A stretch of 64,000 bases of DNA from Roseivivax lentus (GTDB lineage: Bacteria; Pseudomonadota; Alphaproteobacteria; Rhodobacterales; Rhodobacteraceae), in NCBI RefSeq assembly GCF_900156805.1, contig NZ_FTOQ01000001.1, forward strand, positions 186,001 to 250,000. Direction: 5' to 3'. Position 1 is the first letter of the stretch. Every line of letters begins with the position of its first letter. This document shows, piece after piece, positions 26,382 to 35,378 of the stretch. The notes under the pieces are model-generated. The model was not told the origin of the DNA. It saw only the letters and a list, made by a program, of their open reading frames with translations, and did not search any database. A program made the position numbers and the translations under genes.

Positions 26382-26921
26382 ATGCGGGAGCTGGGCGAAG
26401 ACAGATCGCTGTTGCTGGTCGATGACGACGAGCCGTTTCTGAAGCGGTTGGCCAAGGCCATGGAAAAGCGCGGCTTCGAGGTGGAAACCGCGGGCAGCGT
26501 CGCGGCCGGATCGGCCATCGCGACGGCGCGGCCCCCGGCCCATGCGGTGATCGATCTGCGGCTGGAGGACGGCAACGGCCTCGATGTGGTGGAGACGCTG
26601 CGCGAGCGGCGGCCCGATGCACGGATCGTCGTGCTGACCGGATACGGCGCCATCGCCACCGCCGTCGCCGCGGTGAAGATCGGCGCCACCGATTATCTGT
26701 CCAAGCCCGCCGACGCCACGGATATCATCAACGCGCTCTTGGCGAGCGAAGAGGAATTGCCGCCGCCGCCGGAGAACCCGATGTCCGCCGACCGGGTGCG
26801 CTGGGAACATATCCAGCGGATCTACGAATTGTGCGACCGCAACGTCTCTGAAACCGCGCGGCGGCTGAACATGCATCGCCGGACGCTGCAGCGCATCCTC
26901 GCCAAGCGGTCGCCGCGCTAG
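26382..26921 (+). CDS. regA: RegA/PrrA/ActR response regulator
   Basis: 179 residues. DNA-binding partner of RegB. Receiver domain with the acidic pair in LLLVDDDEPF, phospho-acceptor D58 (AVIDLRLEDGNGL), threonine in VLTGYGAIAT and lysine in LSKPAD; a proline-rich linker (EELPPPPENP) and a Fis-type helix-turn-helix NVSETARRLNMHRRTLQRIL near the C-terminus complete it, matching the family length. ATG 26382 is preferred to an upstream TTG at 26373. It lies 90 bases after senC. Confidence 0.96.
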   Translation: MRELGEDRSLLLVDDDEPFLKRLAKAMEKRGFEVETAGSVAAGSAIATARPPAHAVIDLRLEDGNGLDVVETLRERRPDARIVVLTGYGAIATAVAAVKIGATDYLSKPADATDIINALLASEEELPPPPENPMSADRVRWEHIQRIYELCDRNVSETARRLNMHRRTLQRILAKRSPR

Positions 26922-26966
26922 GCGGGTTGCGCCGCGCCGGGCCATCGAGGCCCGTCCCGGCGCATC

Positions 26967-27000
26967 GGAGGCGCCGCCTCCGAACCTCCGGAGGTATTTC
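26967..27000. repeat. Intergenic hairpin element, copy 1 (between regA and trhO)
   Basis: Two adjacent palindromes, GGAGG-CGCCG-CCTCC and ACCTCCGGAGGT, joined by GA and followed by TATTT. It resembles the elements at 40818-40861 and 48947-48979. The rest of this 222-base convergent gap shows no gene. Confidence 0.5.
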
Positions 27001-27143
27001 CGGTCCGATCGTGACAGGGGCGTGGCGCATCGCCTGCGACGTGGGACGCGCGGGTAGCGCGCGTTGCCGACATCGCGCTTCTAACGACAGTTCGGCAGGG
27101 CGCGGGTGCGCGACCTTTCCGTCCGCCAATCCCTGAAGCCGCG

Positions 27144-28055
27144 TTATTCGTCCTGGCCTGCGAGATGGCGTTCGCCGCGGGCGCGGGCGAGGGCGATCTG
27201 CTTCTGGCGCTCGCGGAAGCGGGTCTTGTCGGCCGCGCTCGTTTCATGCGCGCAGAGATGGCACGACACGCCCTGTTCGTATTCCGGGCGGTCGTGATCC
27301 TCGGGCAGGATCGGCCGGCGGCAGGCGCGGCAGAGAATGTGCGGCCCCTCGGTCAGGCCGTGGCCCACCGAGACGCGTTCATCGAAGACGAAGCACTCGC
27401 CGCGCCAGGTGCTCTCCGCTTCGGACACCTCTTCGAGATATTTCAGGATTCCGCCGCGAAGGTGGTAGACCTCCGCCTCGCCCTGTTCCAGCAGCCAGTT
27501 CGTCGATTTCTCGCAGCGGATGCCGCCGGTGCAGAACATCGCGATGCGCCTGTTGTGGAAGCGGTGGCGGTTTTCCTGCCACCAGGCCGGGAAGTCGCGG
27601 AAGCTCTGCGTCTGCGGGTTCACGGCGCCCTCGAAGGTGCCGATGGCGACCTCGAAATCGTTGCGGGTGTCGATCACGGCCACGTCGGGGCTCCGGATCA
27701 GCGCATTCCAGTCGGCGGGATCGACGTAATGCCCCGATCGCGCGCGGGGATCGACGCCGGGCTGGCCCATGGTCACGATCTCTTTCTTCAGCCGGACCTT
27801 GAGCCGGGCGAAGGGCCGCGCCTCGGCGGTGGAATACTTCACCTCCATCCCGTCGCACCCCGGCAGCGCACGGATATGCGCGATCATCCGGTCGATCCCC
27901 GCGGCGGGGCCCGCGACGGTGCCGTTGATGCCTTCGGAGGCGACGAGAAGCGTGCCGGTGATCCCCGCCTCTTCGCCGAGCGCGCTCAGGCCCGGGCGCA
28001 GGGCGTCGGGATCCGCGAAAGGCGTGAAGTGGTAGAGGGCCGCGACTTTGAACAT
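27144..28055 (-). CDS. trhO: TrhO, oxygen-dependent tRNA uridine-34 hydroxylase (rhodanese-like)
   Basis: 303 residues. TrhO (YceA) makes 5-hydroxyuridine at position 34 of several tRNAs. The N-terminal acylphosphatase-like part (GTLLVASEGINGTVAGP) is followed by a rhodanese domain: DTRNDFEVAIGTFEGAVNP and C175-T-G-G-I-R-C181-E-K. The C-terminus carries cysteine pairs CRACRRP and CHLCAH, a short zinc-like patch. It converges on regA and is divergent from pncA. Confidence 0.93.
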   Translation of the reverse strand: MFKVAALYHFTPFADPDALRPGLSALGEEAGITGTLLVASEGINGTVAGPAAGIDRMIAHIRALPGCDGMEVKYSTAEARPFARLKVRLKKEIVTMGQPGVDPRARSGHYVDPADWNALIRSPDVAVIDTRNDFEVAIGTFEGAVNPQTQSFRDFPAWWQENRHRFHNRRIAMFCTGGIRCEKSTNWLLEQGEAEVYHLRGGILKYLEEVSEAESTWRGECFVFDERVSVGHGLTEGPHILCRACRRPILPEDHDRPEYEQGVSCHLCAHETSAADKTRFRERQKQIALARARGERHLAGQDE

Positions 28056-28156
28056 GGTGGCGGATTACTGCAGCAGAGCCCGGGCGCGCAAGGGGTGGGG
28101 CTTGTCCTCGGCCGCCGCCTGCGCCACCGTCACGGCGATCTGCGAGGGAGACCGCC

Positions 28157-28753
28157 ATGCATGCGTTGCTCGTCATCGATGTTCAGAACGATTTCTGCCC
28201 GGGCGGCGCGCTGGCCGTGGCGGGCGGCGACGAGATCGTGGCGCCCATCAACGCCTTGATGCCGGATTTCGACGCCGTGATCCTGACGCAGGACTGGCAT
28301 CCGCCGGGGCATTCGTCCTTCGCCTCCGAACATCCCGGCAAAGCGCCGATGGAGATGGTGCAGATGCCCTATGGCCCGCAGGTCCTCTGGCCCGATCATT
28401 GCGTGCAGGGTACAGAAGGTGCGGCGTTCCATCCCGCGCTCGAGACGGATCGCGCCGATCTCATCATCCGCAAGGGCTACAACCGCTCAATCGACAGCTA
28501 TTCGGCCTTCTTCGAGAACGATCACGCCACGCCCACCGGGCTGGAGGGGTATCTGCGCACGCGCGGGATCGACCGGCTGACGCTGGTGGGCCTCGCCACG
28601 GATTTCTGCGTGAAGTTCTCAGCGCTCGATGCGCGCAAGCTGGGTTTCGAAGTGGCGCTGCGGGCCGATCTCTGCCGGGGGATCGACCTTCACGGATCGC
28701 TTGCCGCCGCGATGACGGAGATGGCGCAGGCGGGTGTGGCCGGGTCGGGCTGA
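28157..28753 (+). CDS. pncA: Nicotinamidase
   Basis: 198 residues. Hydrolyses nicotinamide to nicotinate in NAD salvage, feeding pncB directly downstream. The catalytic triad is D8 (VIDVQNDF), K106 (RKGYNRSIDS) and C151 (GLATDFCVKFSA); the metal site D46, H48 and H52 is in TQDWHPPGHSSF. ATG 28157 has a GAGGGAGA-type ribosome site. A 58-base gap separates it from pncB. Confidence 0.95.
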   Translation: MHALLVIDVQNDFCPGGALAVAGGDEIVAPINALMPDFDAVILTQDWHPPGHSSFASEHPGKAPMEMVQMPYGPQVLWPDHCVQGTEGAAFHPALETDRADLIIRKGYNRSIDSYSAFFENDHATPTGLEGYLRTRGIDRLTLVGLATDFCVKFSALDARKLGFEVALRADLCRGIDLHGSLAAAMTEMAQAGVAGSG

Positions 28754-28811
28754 GCTTGCGCAACCGCCCTCGGGGCCGCTACACCGGATCGGCACCTGAA
28801 GGAGAGCGGCC

Positions 28812-30104
28812 TTGGTCGATATCGCGACACGCGTCTGGAACCACAAGTGGAAGATCGATCCGATCGTCCGCTCGCTCATCGATACCGATTTCTACAAGCT
28901 CCTGATGTGCCAGTCGGTGTTTCGCAACAAGCGCGACACGCAGGTCACCTTCAGCCTCATCAACCGCTCGGCCCATGTGCCGCTGGCCAAGCTCATCGAC
29001 GAGGGCGAGCTGCGCGAACAGCTCGACCACATCCGGTCGCTGTCGCTGCGCCGGGGCGAGTCGACCTGGATGCGCGGCAACACCTTCTACGGCAAGCGGC
29101 AGATGTTCCGGCCCGATTTCATGGACTGGTTCGAGAACCTGCGCCTGCCGCCCTATCACCTCGAGCGGGTGGGCGATCAGTACGAGCTGACCTTCGAGGG
29201 GGCGTGGCCCGAGGTCATGCTCTGGGAGATCCCGGCGCTGGCGGTGCTGATGGAACTGCGCGGGCGCGCGGTGCTGAACGATATGGGACGGTTCGAGCTG
29301 CAGGTGCTCTATGCCCGCGCCATGACGAAGATCTGGGAAAAGATCGAGCGTCTGCGCGAAATCCCCGATCTCAGGATCGCCGATTTCGGCACAAGGCGGC
29401 GGCATTCCTTCCTGTGGCAGGATTGGTGCGTGCAGGCGATGTACGAGGGGCTGGGCGATAGGTTCACCGGCACCTCGAACTGCGCCATCGCGAAAAGCCG
29501 CGACCTCGAGGCGATCGGCACCAACGCGCATGAGCTGCCCATGGTCTATGCGGCGCTGGCCGAAGGCGACGATGCGCTTGCCCGGGCGCCATACGACGTG
29601 CTTGCCGATTGGCAGGAAGAGCATGAGGGCAATCTGCGCATCATCCTGCCCGATACCTACGGCACGCAAGGCTTTCTCGACCGTGCGCCGGACTGGCTGG
29701 CGGGCTGGACCGGCATCCGCATCGATTCGGGCGACCCCGCGGCGGGGGCCGAAACGGCGATCCGCTGGTGGAAGGCGCGCGGCGAGGACCCGACCGGCAA
29801 GCTCATCATCTTCTCGGACGGGCTCGACGTGGACAAGATCGAGGAGCTCTATCGCCAGTTCAAGGGCCGGGTGCGGGTGTCCTTCGGTTGGGGCACGCTG
29901 CTGACCAACGATTTCCGGGGGCTGACGCCGGATGACCGGCTGGCCCCCTTCAGCCTTGTCTGCAAGGCGGTGAAGGCCGAGGGGCGGCCGACGGTGAAGC
30001 TGTCGGACAATCCCAACAAGGCAATGGGACCGAAGGCGCAGATCGAGCGCTACAAGCGCGTGTTCGACGTGGGTGCGCAGGACCGGCTGGAGGTCGTGGT
30101 CTGA
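28812..30104 (+). CDS. pncB: Nicotinate phosphoribosyltransferase
   Basis: 430 residues. Converts nicotinate and PRPP to nicotinate mononucleotide, the step after PncA. Diagnostic text includes SLIDTDFYKLLMCQS, TFSLINR, GTSNCAIAKSRDLEAIGTNAHELPM (in parts) and GWGTLLTND. The start codon is TTG (28812), seven bases after an AAGGAG ribosome site; no ATG or GTG nearby gives the conserved N-terminus, so the rare start is likely real and may keep expression low. Confidence 0.94.
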   Translation: MVDIATRVWNHKWKIDPIVRSLIDTDFYKLLMCQSVFRNKRDTQVTFSLINRSAHVPLAKLIDEGELREQLDHIRSLSLRRGESTWMRGNTFYGKRQMFRPDFMDWFENLRLPPYHLERVGDQYELTFEGAWPEVMLWEIPALAVLMELRGRAVLNDMGRFELQVLYARAMTKIWEKIERLREIPDLRIADFGTRRRHSFLWQDWCVQAMYEGLGDRFTGTSNCAIAKSRDLEAIGTNAHELPMVYAALAEGDDALARAPYDVLADWQEEHEGNLRIILPDTYGTQGFLDRAPDWLAGWTGIRIDSGDPAAGAETAIRWWKARGEDPTGKLIIFSDGLDVDKIEELYRQFKGRVRVSFGWGTLLTNDFRGLTPDDRLAPFSLVCKAVKAEGRPTVKLSDNPNKAMGPKAQIERYKRVFDVGAQDRLEVVV

Positions 30105-30178
30105 GCGCCTTGTGATTGCCGGAGTTTGACATGCGTTGACCCCGGCACTCTCAGGCGCCGGGCCGTTGGTGGCATGGC

Positions 30179-31291
30179 TCAGCGCGTCGAGCCGGATGTC
30201 AGGCCGGGCTTGCGAGAGGTGGGCATCACGTCCCGAAGAAGGCGGCGTTGCGCGGACAAGGTCCGCTCGAACGCTGCGGCAAAGACGAAGCAGACCGCCA
30301 AGGTCACCGCCAGAAGCGTGAGATCACCGAGGAGCCCTCCGGGCCGCGCGCCCATGGCCGGGCTGAGAAACTGCAGCACCGGGTAATGCACGAGATAGAG
30401 CGAGAAGCTGCCGCCCGCGAGCCAGCGGATCGCGCGTCCCTCGCCGGGGGACCGGCCGCGCGCCAAGCCCGCGACACCCAGCAGATGGGCGCCGACCAGG
30501 AGGCCCAGCAGCGCGTTCCAGGCGAACTCGTCGGAGAATCCGAAGCTGCCCATATGCGGCAGGCCCAGGAGCGCCGCCGATTGCGCGCTCAACGCATCCG
30601 GGGCGCCAAGGGCAAGGGCCGCGGCGTAGAGCACAGGTGCCCCCGCCGCGAGGGCAAGGCTCGCGGTCCGCGCCGGCAGGTTCCCCGCCGCGATCCGGTG
30701 CCAGAGCCAGACGCCCATGAGCCAGGCGGGCATCAACAGCAGAATGCGCGGGCCGATCAGGACCATGGCGCAGGCGATCAGAACGAGCCGCCGCATACCC
30801 GAGGTCCAGAGCCAGAGGGCGAAGAGCAGGTAGAAGGCCGCCTCGTAGGAGAGCGACCAATAGGGCCCGTTCGTGCCGAGGCGCAGCATGTCGCCGCCCC
30901 ATTGGCTGGTGAAAGAGAGACCGCGAATGAGCGTCTCGCCAAGACCCGCAGGCGTGTACCACCACCCGTCATAGGCCGCAGGCCAGAGCGTGGCCCCCGT
31001 CCGGTCGAGGGCCAGCCCCAGCACCAGCGCGGGCAGGGCGACGGACCACAGACGCGTCAGCCGCTGGAAGGCGAAGCGCCCGGACGCGCGGTCCTTTTCG
31101 GTCGCGGCATAGGCGACGACGAGTCCCGACAGCACGAAGAACACCACCACCGCGTCCGACCCGAGGTTCAGCTCGCGCAGCCACAGATGCCGGCCTTCGG
31201 TGAAACGCGGATAGGCCCAGTGCGACAGCAGCACGAGGCACGCCGCGCCGAAGCGCAGGGCATCGAGATAAAGGGAAAAGCCCCGGCTCAT
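30179..31291 (-). CDS. Membrane acyltransferase, OafA/YrhL (acyltransferase 3) family
   Basis: 370 residues with about ten hydrophobic segments. Acyltransferase-3 proteins acetylate or acylate surface sugars and other envelope targets. The family start YLDALRFGAACLVLLSHWAYP (His in the first membrane segment region), FFVLSGLVVAY and the RLTRLWSVALPALVLG motif are visible. It begins in ATGA with the stop of the upstream sterol-desaturase-like gene, so the two are translated together. The substrate is unknown. Confidence 0.85.
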   Translation of the reverse strand: MSRGFSLYLDALRFGAACLVLLSHWAYPRFTEGRHLWLRELNLGSDAVVVFFVLSGLVVAYAATEKDRASGRFAFQRLTRLWSVALPALVLGLALDRTGATLWPAAYDGWWYTPAGLGETLIRGLSFTSQWGGDMLRLGTNGPYWSLSYEAAFYLLFALWLWTSGMRRLVLIACAMVLIGPRILLLMPAWLMGVWLWHRIAAGNLPARTASLALAAGAPVLYAAALALGAPDALSAQSAALLGLPHMGSFGFSDEFAWNALLGLLVGAHLLGVAGLARGRSPGEGRAIRWLAGGSFSLYLVHYPVLQFLSPAMGARPGGLLGDLTLLAVTLAVCFVFAAAFERTLSAQRRLLRDVMPTSRKPGLTSGSTR

Positions 31292-32244
31292 TCCGCAGGC
31301 GTGACCGGCGGCTCGGCATCCTTGCGCCGGCGGAGCGTGGCCGCGGCCTCCTTCAGCGGCACCACCAGCGCGGCCACGAGGCTCGGATGCGGCTGGTCGA
31401 TCTTGACGCCGTTCTCATCGCCGATGCCGAAGCGGAGGGTCTCCTGCGTCTCGGGAATGTAGAGCGTGCCGAACATCCAGTCCCAGATCGCCAGCACCTC
31501 GCCGTAATTCTTGTTGTAATGACGCAGTTCCGAGGAATGGTGCACCTGGTGCTGGGCGGGCGAGATGAAGATGTGCTCCATCACCGGGCCGAAGCTCAGC
31601 CACACATGGGAATGCCGCAGGTTCGCGGTCAGCGCGTTGAAGACGAAGTAGAACGCGTTGGCGCCGAGGATCAGCGATAGGCTGATCTCGCTGACGAAGA
31701 AGGACAGCAGCACGCCCTGCGCGAGGCCCAGGATCGCGCCTTTGACCGCCGAGGAAATCAGGTCGTAGACCGGGTGTTTGCGGTAGACGGTGATCGGGGT
31801 CATGACCTCGGCGCTGTGATGCACCGCGTGGAAGGGCCAGAGCGTCGGATGCTCGTGATGCACCCGGTGTACCCAGTAGGTGGCGAAATCGCTGGCGATG
31901 ACCAGAAGCAGCGTCACGATGACCGGCGACAGGGTTTCGGCCTGCGCGATATGCCCGCCCAGCACGCCGATCGCGGCGGCGGCGAAGAAGACCGACACGG
32001 CGACCGTCTGGAACGCACCCAGCAGCGCCAGCAGGCGGCCCACGATGAAGAGCTGGATATCGACCCAGTGGGAGGCATGGAAATAAACCTCGCGCGGGAA
32101 AAGCCAGCGCCAGAAGCCGCCCGTCCGGGCCTGCCGGCGATAGACCCAATAGGCCAGGAGGATCATGCCCGGTAGATAAAGCGGCCAGATCCGGGCCGAC
32201 ATGCCGCCGATCACGGCTTCCACGAAGGCGAAGATATCGGGCAT
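31288..32244 (-). CDS. Fatty-acid hydroxylase / sterol desaturase family membrane protein (copy 1)
   Basis: 318 residues, diiron membrane oxygenase family. The histidine boxes are HRVHH, HAVHH and HQVHHSSELRHYNKNYG, in the usual order, between hydrophobic segments. Substrates of bacterial members include hydroxylated lipids and sterols; this one is undetermined. ATG 32244 (MPDIFAFVEA) gives the normal start; a reading from 32388 would add 48 basic residues that look like non-coding. The stop overlaps the acyltransferase start by ATGA. Confidence 0.88.
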   Translation of the reverse strand: MPDIFAFVEAVIGGMSARIWPLYLPGMILLAYWVYRRQARTGGFWRWLFPREVYFHASHWVDIQLFIVGRLLALLGAFQTVAVSVFFAAAAIGVLGGHIAQAETLSPVIVTLLLVIASDFATYWVHRVHHEHPTLWPFHAVHHSAEVMTPITVYRKHPVYDLISSAVKGAILGLAQGVLLSFFVSEISLSLILGANAFYFVFNALTANLRHSHVWLSFGPVMEHIFISPAQHQVHHSSELRHYNKNYGEVLAIWDWMFGTLYIPETQETLRFGIGDENGVKIDQPHPSLVAALVVPLKEAAATLRRRKDAEPPVTPAE

Positions 32245-32433
32245 CGCCAAGGCTCCTCTGCGTCTCTCCGGCGCGCGAGGGCGCCGTTCCCTTTTGTCCC
32301 GGCTAGCGAAACAATCGGGCAGTTTTGAGGCATCCCCGCATCCGCTTCGTGACTGCGGCGATCCGGCCCTGTCCTTGGTGCTTTTCACGGGGCGGAGGGG
32401 CCGCTATAGCCCTCCCGAAGGGGAGTCCCAGAG

Positions 32434-33519
32434 ATGACGAAGATCGCGCCGAAACCCGGTATCATGGACATCGCCCTGTACGAGGGCGGCAAATCCGCCA
32501 TCGACGGTGTGGCGAACGTGGTCAAGCTCAGCTCGAACGAGAATCCGTTCGGGCCGCCGGAGGTCGCCCGCGAGGCGATCCGCCGGGCCTCGCACGAATT
32601 GCACCGCTACCCCTCGACCGACCATGCCGCCCTGCGCGCGGCCATCGCCGAGGTGCACAACCTCGATGCGGACCGCATCATCTGCGGTGTCGGCTCGGAC
32701 GAGATCATCCACTTTCTCTGCCAGGCCTATACCCAGAAGAACGATGAGGTCATCCATACCGAGCACGGCTTCGCGATGTACCGCATCAGCGCGAAGGTCG
32801 CGGGCGCAAAGCCCGTGCAGGTGCCCGAGAAGGAGCGCGTCACGGATGTGGACGCGATCCTCGCGGCCTGCACCAAGAAGACCAAGCTCGTTTTCCTGGC
32901 CAACCCGAACAACCCCACCGGCACCATGGTCGGCCTCGCCGAGATCGAGCGTCTGGCCGAGGGGCTGCCGCCGCAGGCGATCCTCGTCCTCGACGGCGCC
33001 TATGCGGAATACGTGGAAGGCTACGATGGCGGGGCGAAGCTCGTGGAGATGCGCGAGAACGTCGTGATGACGCGCACCTTCTCGAAGATCCACGGTTTGG
33101 GCGGTCTGCGGGTGGGCTGGGCCTATGCGCCGAAGCCCATCATCGACGTGCTGAACCGCGTGCGCGGACCGTTCAACCTGTCCAACGTGGCGCTCGCCGC
33201 CGCCGAGGCGGCCATCCGCGACCGGGAATATGTCGAGAAGTCGCGCGCCGAGAATACCCGCCTGCGGACCTGGCTCGCCGAGGCGCTGATGGAGCATGGC
33301 GTGCCGTCGGACACCTCGACCGCGAATTTCGTGCTGGCGCGGCTGTCCTCGCCCGAAGAAGCCGAGGCCTGCGATGCCTACCTGCAGAAACAGGGTCTGA
33401 TCGTGCGCCGGGTGTCGGGCTATGGGCTGCCCTCGGCGCTGCGCATCTCCGTGGGCGACGAGCCCGCCTGCCGGCGCGTCGCGCATTGCATCGGGCTGTT
33501 CAAAGCGGGCGAACGATGA
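32434..33519 (+). CDS. hisC: Histidinol-phosphate/aromatic aminotransferase, HisC type
   Basis: 361 residues, PLP fold I aminotransferase. It has the family opening [14 protein letters not shown], the NPNNPTGT segment, the PLP lysine in [18 protein letters not shown] and the C-terminal [17 protein letters not shown]. The next gene is a prephenate-type dehydrogenase overlapping by 4 bases, and no other his genes are present, so in vivo it may transaminate tyrosine/phenylalanine precursors rather than (or besides) histidinol phosphate. ATG 32434 has a GGGGAG ribosome site. Confidence 0.92.
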   Translation: MTKIAPKPGIMDIALYEGGKSAIDGVANVVKLSSNENPFGPPEVAREAIRRASHELHRYPSTDHAALRAAIAEVHNLDADRIICGVGSDEIIHFLCQAYTQKNDEVIHTEHGFAMYRISAKVAGAKPVQVPEKERVTDVDAILAACTKKTKLVFLANPNNPTGTMVGLAEIERLAEGLPPQAILVLDGAYAEYVEGYDGGAKLVEMRENVVMTRTFSKIHGLGGLRVGWAYAPKPIIDVLNRVRGPFNLSNVALAAAEAAIRDREYVEKSRAENTRLRTWLAEALMEHGVPSDTSTANFVLARLSSPEEAEACDAYLQKQGLIVRRVSGYGLPSALRISVGDEPACRRVAHCIGLFKAGER

Positions 33520-34442
33520 TCGGCGGGCCGATCTACGACCGGGTCGCGCTGATCGGGCTTGGCCATATCGCATCCTCGATGTTCTGGGCGATGAAGCGGC
33601 GCGGTCTTGTGGGTCACGTCTCCGGCTATGCCCGCTCCGATGAGACGCGCGAGACCGCGCGACGGATCGGTCTGTGCGACACGGTCTGCGACAGCCTCGA
33701 AGATGCGGTGACGGGGGCCGACCTCATCGTGCTCGCCGTGCCGGTGGGCGCGATGGGTCCGGTCGCCGAGGCCATCGCACCCTACCTGAAGTCCGGCGCG
33801 ACCGTGACCGATGTGGGGTCGGTCAAGAAGGACGTGATCGCCAAAGTCGCGCCGCACATCCCGGACAACGTGCATTTTATCCCCGGCCACCCGATGGCCG
33901 GGACCGAGCATTCCGGTCCCGAATCGGGCTTTGCCACGCTTTTCGACAACCGCTGGTGTCTGCTGGTGCCGCTCGAGGGCTCGGACCCCGAGGCGTTGGA
34001 GCAATTGCGCCGCTTCTGGGAAGGCCTCGGCGCGCATGTGGACGAGATGGATGCAGACCACCACGATCTCGTCCTCGCCGTCGTCAGCCACACGCCGCAT
34101 CTCATCGCCTATACGATGGTGGGCGTGGCCGACGATCTGCGGCGGGTGACCGAGAACGAGGTGATCAAGTATTCCGCCACCGGCTTTCGCGACTTCACCC
34201 GCATCGCCGCGTCGGACCCGACCATGTGGCGCGACGTCTTCCTGACCAACAAGGAGGCGACGCTGGAGATCCTCGGGCGCTTCACCGAGGAATTGTTCGC
34301 CCTGCAGCGCGCGATCCGCAAAGGCGACGGCGCGCATCTTCACGACTATTTCACCCGCACCCGGGCCATCCGCCGGGGTATCATCGAGGCCGGGCAGGAC
34401 ACGGAGGCGCCGGATTTCGGGCGCGTGAAGGTGGAACGATGA
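33516..34442 (+). CDS. tyrA: Prephenate/arogenate dehydrogenase (TyrA/TyrC family)
   Basis: 308 residues. NAD(P)-dependent oxidative decarboxylation of prephenate or arogenate in tyrosine synthesis. The Rossmann loop [22 protein letters not shown]-type strand [12 protein letters not shown], and the substrate motif [12 protein letters not shown] are diagnostic. ATG 33516 overlaps the hisC stop (ATGA) and its own end overlaps the extensin start by ATGA. Whether prephenate or arogenate is preferred cannot be read from sequence. There is no chorismate mutase domain or ACT domain in this length. Confidence 0.92.
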   Translation: MIGGPIYDRVALIGLGHIASSMFWAMKRRGLVGHVSGYARSDETRETARRIGLCDTVCDSLEDAVTGADLIVLAVPVGAMGPVAEAIAPYLKSGATVTDVGSVKKDVIAKVAPHIPDNVHFIPGHPMAGTEHSGPESGFATLFDNRWCLLVPLEGSDPEALEQLRRFWEGLGAHVDEMDADHHDLVLAVVSHTPHLIAYTMVGVADDLRRVTENEVIKYSATGFRDFTRIAASDPTMWRDVFLTNKEATLEILGRFTEELFALQRAIRKGDGAHLHDYFTRTRAIRRGIIEAGQDTEAPDFGRVKVER

Positions 34443-35374
34443 GGCAGGTCGCGGCGATACTTCTGGCGTGGATTCTGGCGCTTCCGGTGCTTGCGGCTCC
34501 CGACGCATCCTTGCGCCCGGTTGCGCGTGCGGCCGCAGAAGCCTCCCTGCCCGCACCGCCGCTCGCCACGCCCGGCACATCCCGCCCCGAGACGCGGCCC
34601 GAAGCGCGCCCGGCGGTCGGGACCGATGCCGCCGAAGCGATCATCGCCTCGGAATTGCGGGACCGTTTCGCCCGGCTGGAGCCGATCCCGCGGGCGGAGC
34701 CGCTGGCGGAATTCCCGGGCTACGAGGGCCGGAACATCCGGGCCTTCGCGCAGGCCAGCCGTCTGGCCGTGGCCACGACGCTGCGCCCGGCGCAGCGGAC
34801 CCAGAGCCTCGTGCAGAAGGCCATGGCGCGGCAGCGCGAACGGGACCGGGGCGCGCTCTGCGGCGATCCGGATATCCAGGGCGAATACGTGGGTTACGTG
34901 CCCGGTCGCATCCGCGGCTGCGGGATCGAGGACGCGGTCGAGGTGCGCGCGATCGACGGCGTGCGGCTGAGCCAGCCCGCGCTGCTTCATTGCTCCACCG
35001 CGCGGGCGACGAAGGCCTGGCTGAACCGCGCGGCGCGGCCTGCCGTGGGCAATGTCGGCGGCGGCATCTCGGGCCTGCGGGTCGCGGCGCATTACGCCTG
35101 CCGGACGCGCAACAACCAGCCCGGCGCGAAGATCTCGGAACACGGCAAGGGCCGGGCCATCGACATCTCCGCGATCCAGCTGCGCGACGGCTCGCAGATG
35201 GTGGTGCTGGGCGGCTATCGCAGCGCCAATCAGGGGCCGATCCTGCGGCGCATGTACAAGGGCGCCTGCGGCATCTTCGGCACGACGCTCGGCCCCGATT
35301 CGGACCGGTTTCACCAGGACCATTTCCACTTCGACACCGCGCAGTACCGCAGCGGATCCTATTGCGGGCCGTGA
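34439..35374 (+). CDS. Extensin-family secreted protein (peptidase-like domain)
   Basis: 311 residues. A signal peptide (residues 1-19, ending LPVLAA) is followed by a proline-rich stretch and the extensin-like C-terminal domain, which resembles metal-dependent peptidoglycan peptidases of the LAS fold: AAHYACRTRNN, EHGKGRAIDISAI and HQDHFHFD supply the probable metal ligands. A cell-wall or polysaccharide role in the periplasm is inferred. It is joined to tyrA by ATGA, although no metabolic link is evident; the pairing may be only transcriptional. Confidence 0.87.
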   Translation: MRQVAAILLAWILALPVLAAPDASLRPVARAAAEASLPAPPLATPGTSRPETRPEARPAVGTDAAEAIIASELRDRFARLEPIPRAEPLAEFPGYEGRNIRAFAQASRLAVATTLRPAQRTQSLVQKAMARQRERDRGALCGDPDIQGEYVGYVPGRIRGCGIEDAVEVRAIDGVRLSQPALLHCSTARATKAWLNRAARPAVGNVGGGISGLRVAAHYACRTRNNQPGAKISEHGKGRAIDISAIQLRDGSQMVVLGGYRSANQGPILRRMYKGACGIFGTTLGPDSDRFHQDHFHFDTAQYRSGSYCGP

Positions 35375-35378
35375 CCGG

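Noticed and set aside
28065-28139. Short reading frame upstream of trhO on the minus strand (ending KPHPLRARALLQ)
   Set aside because: It looks protein-like, but is only about 22 codons from a GTG, has no ribosome site, overlaps the divergent leader of pncA and ends in TAA before trhO.
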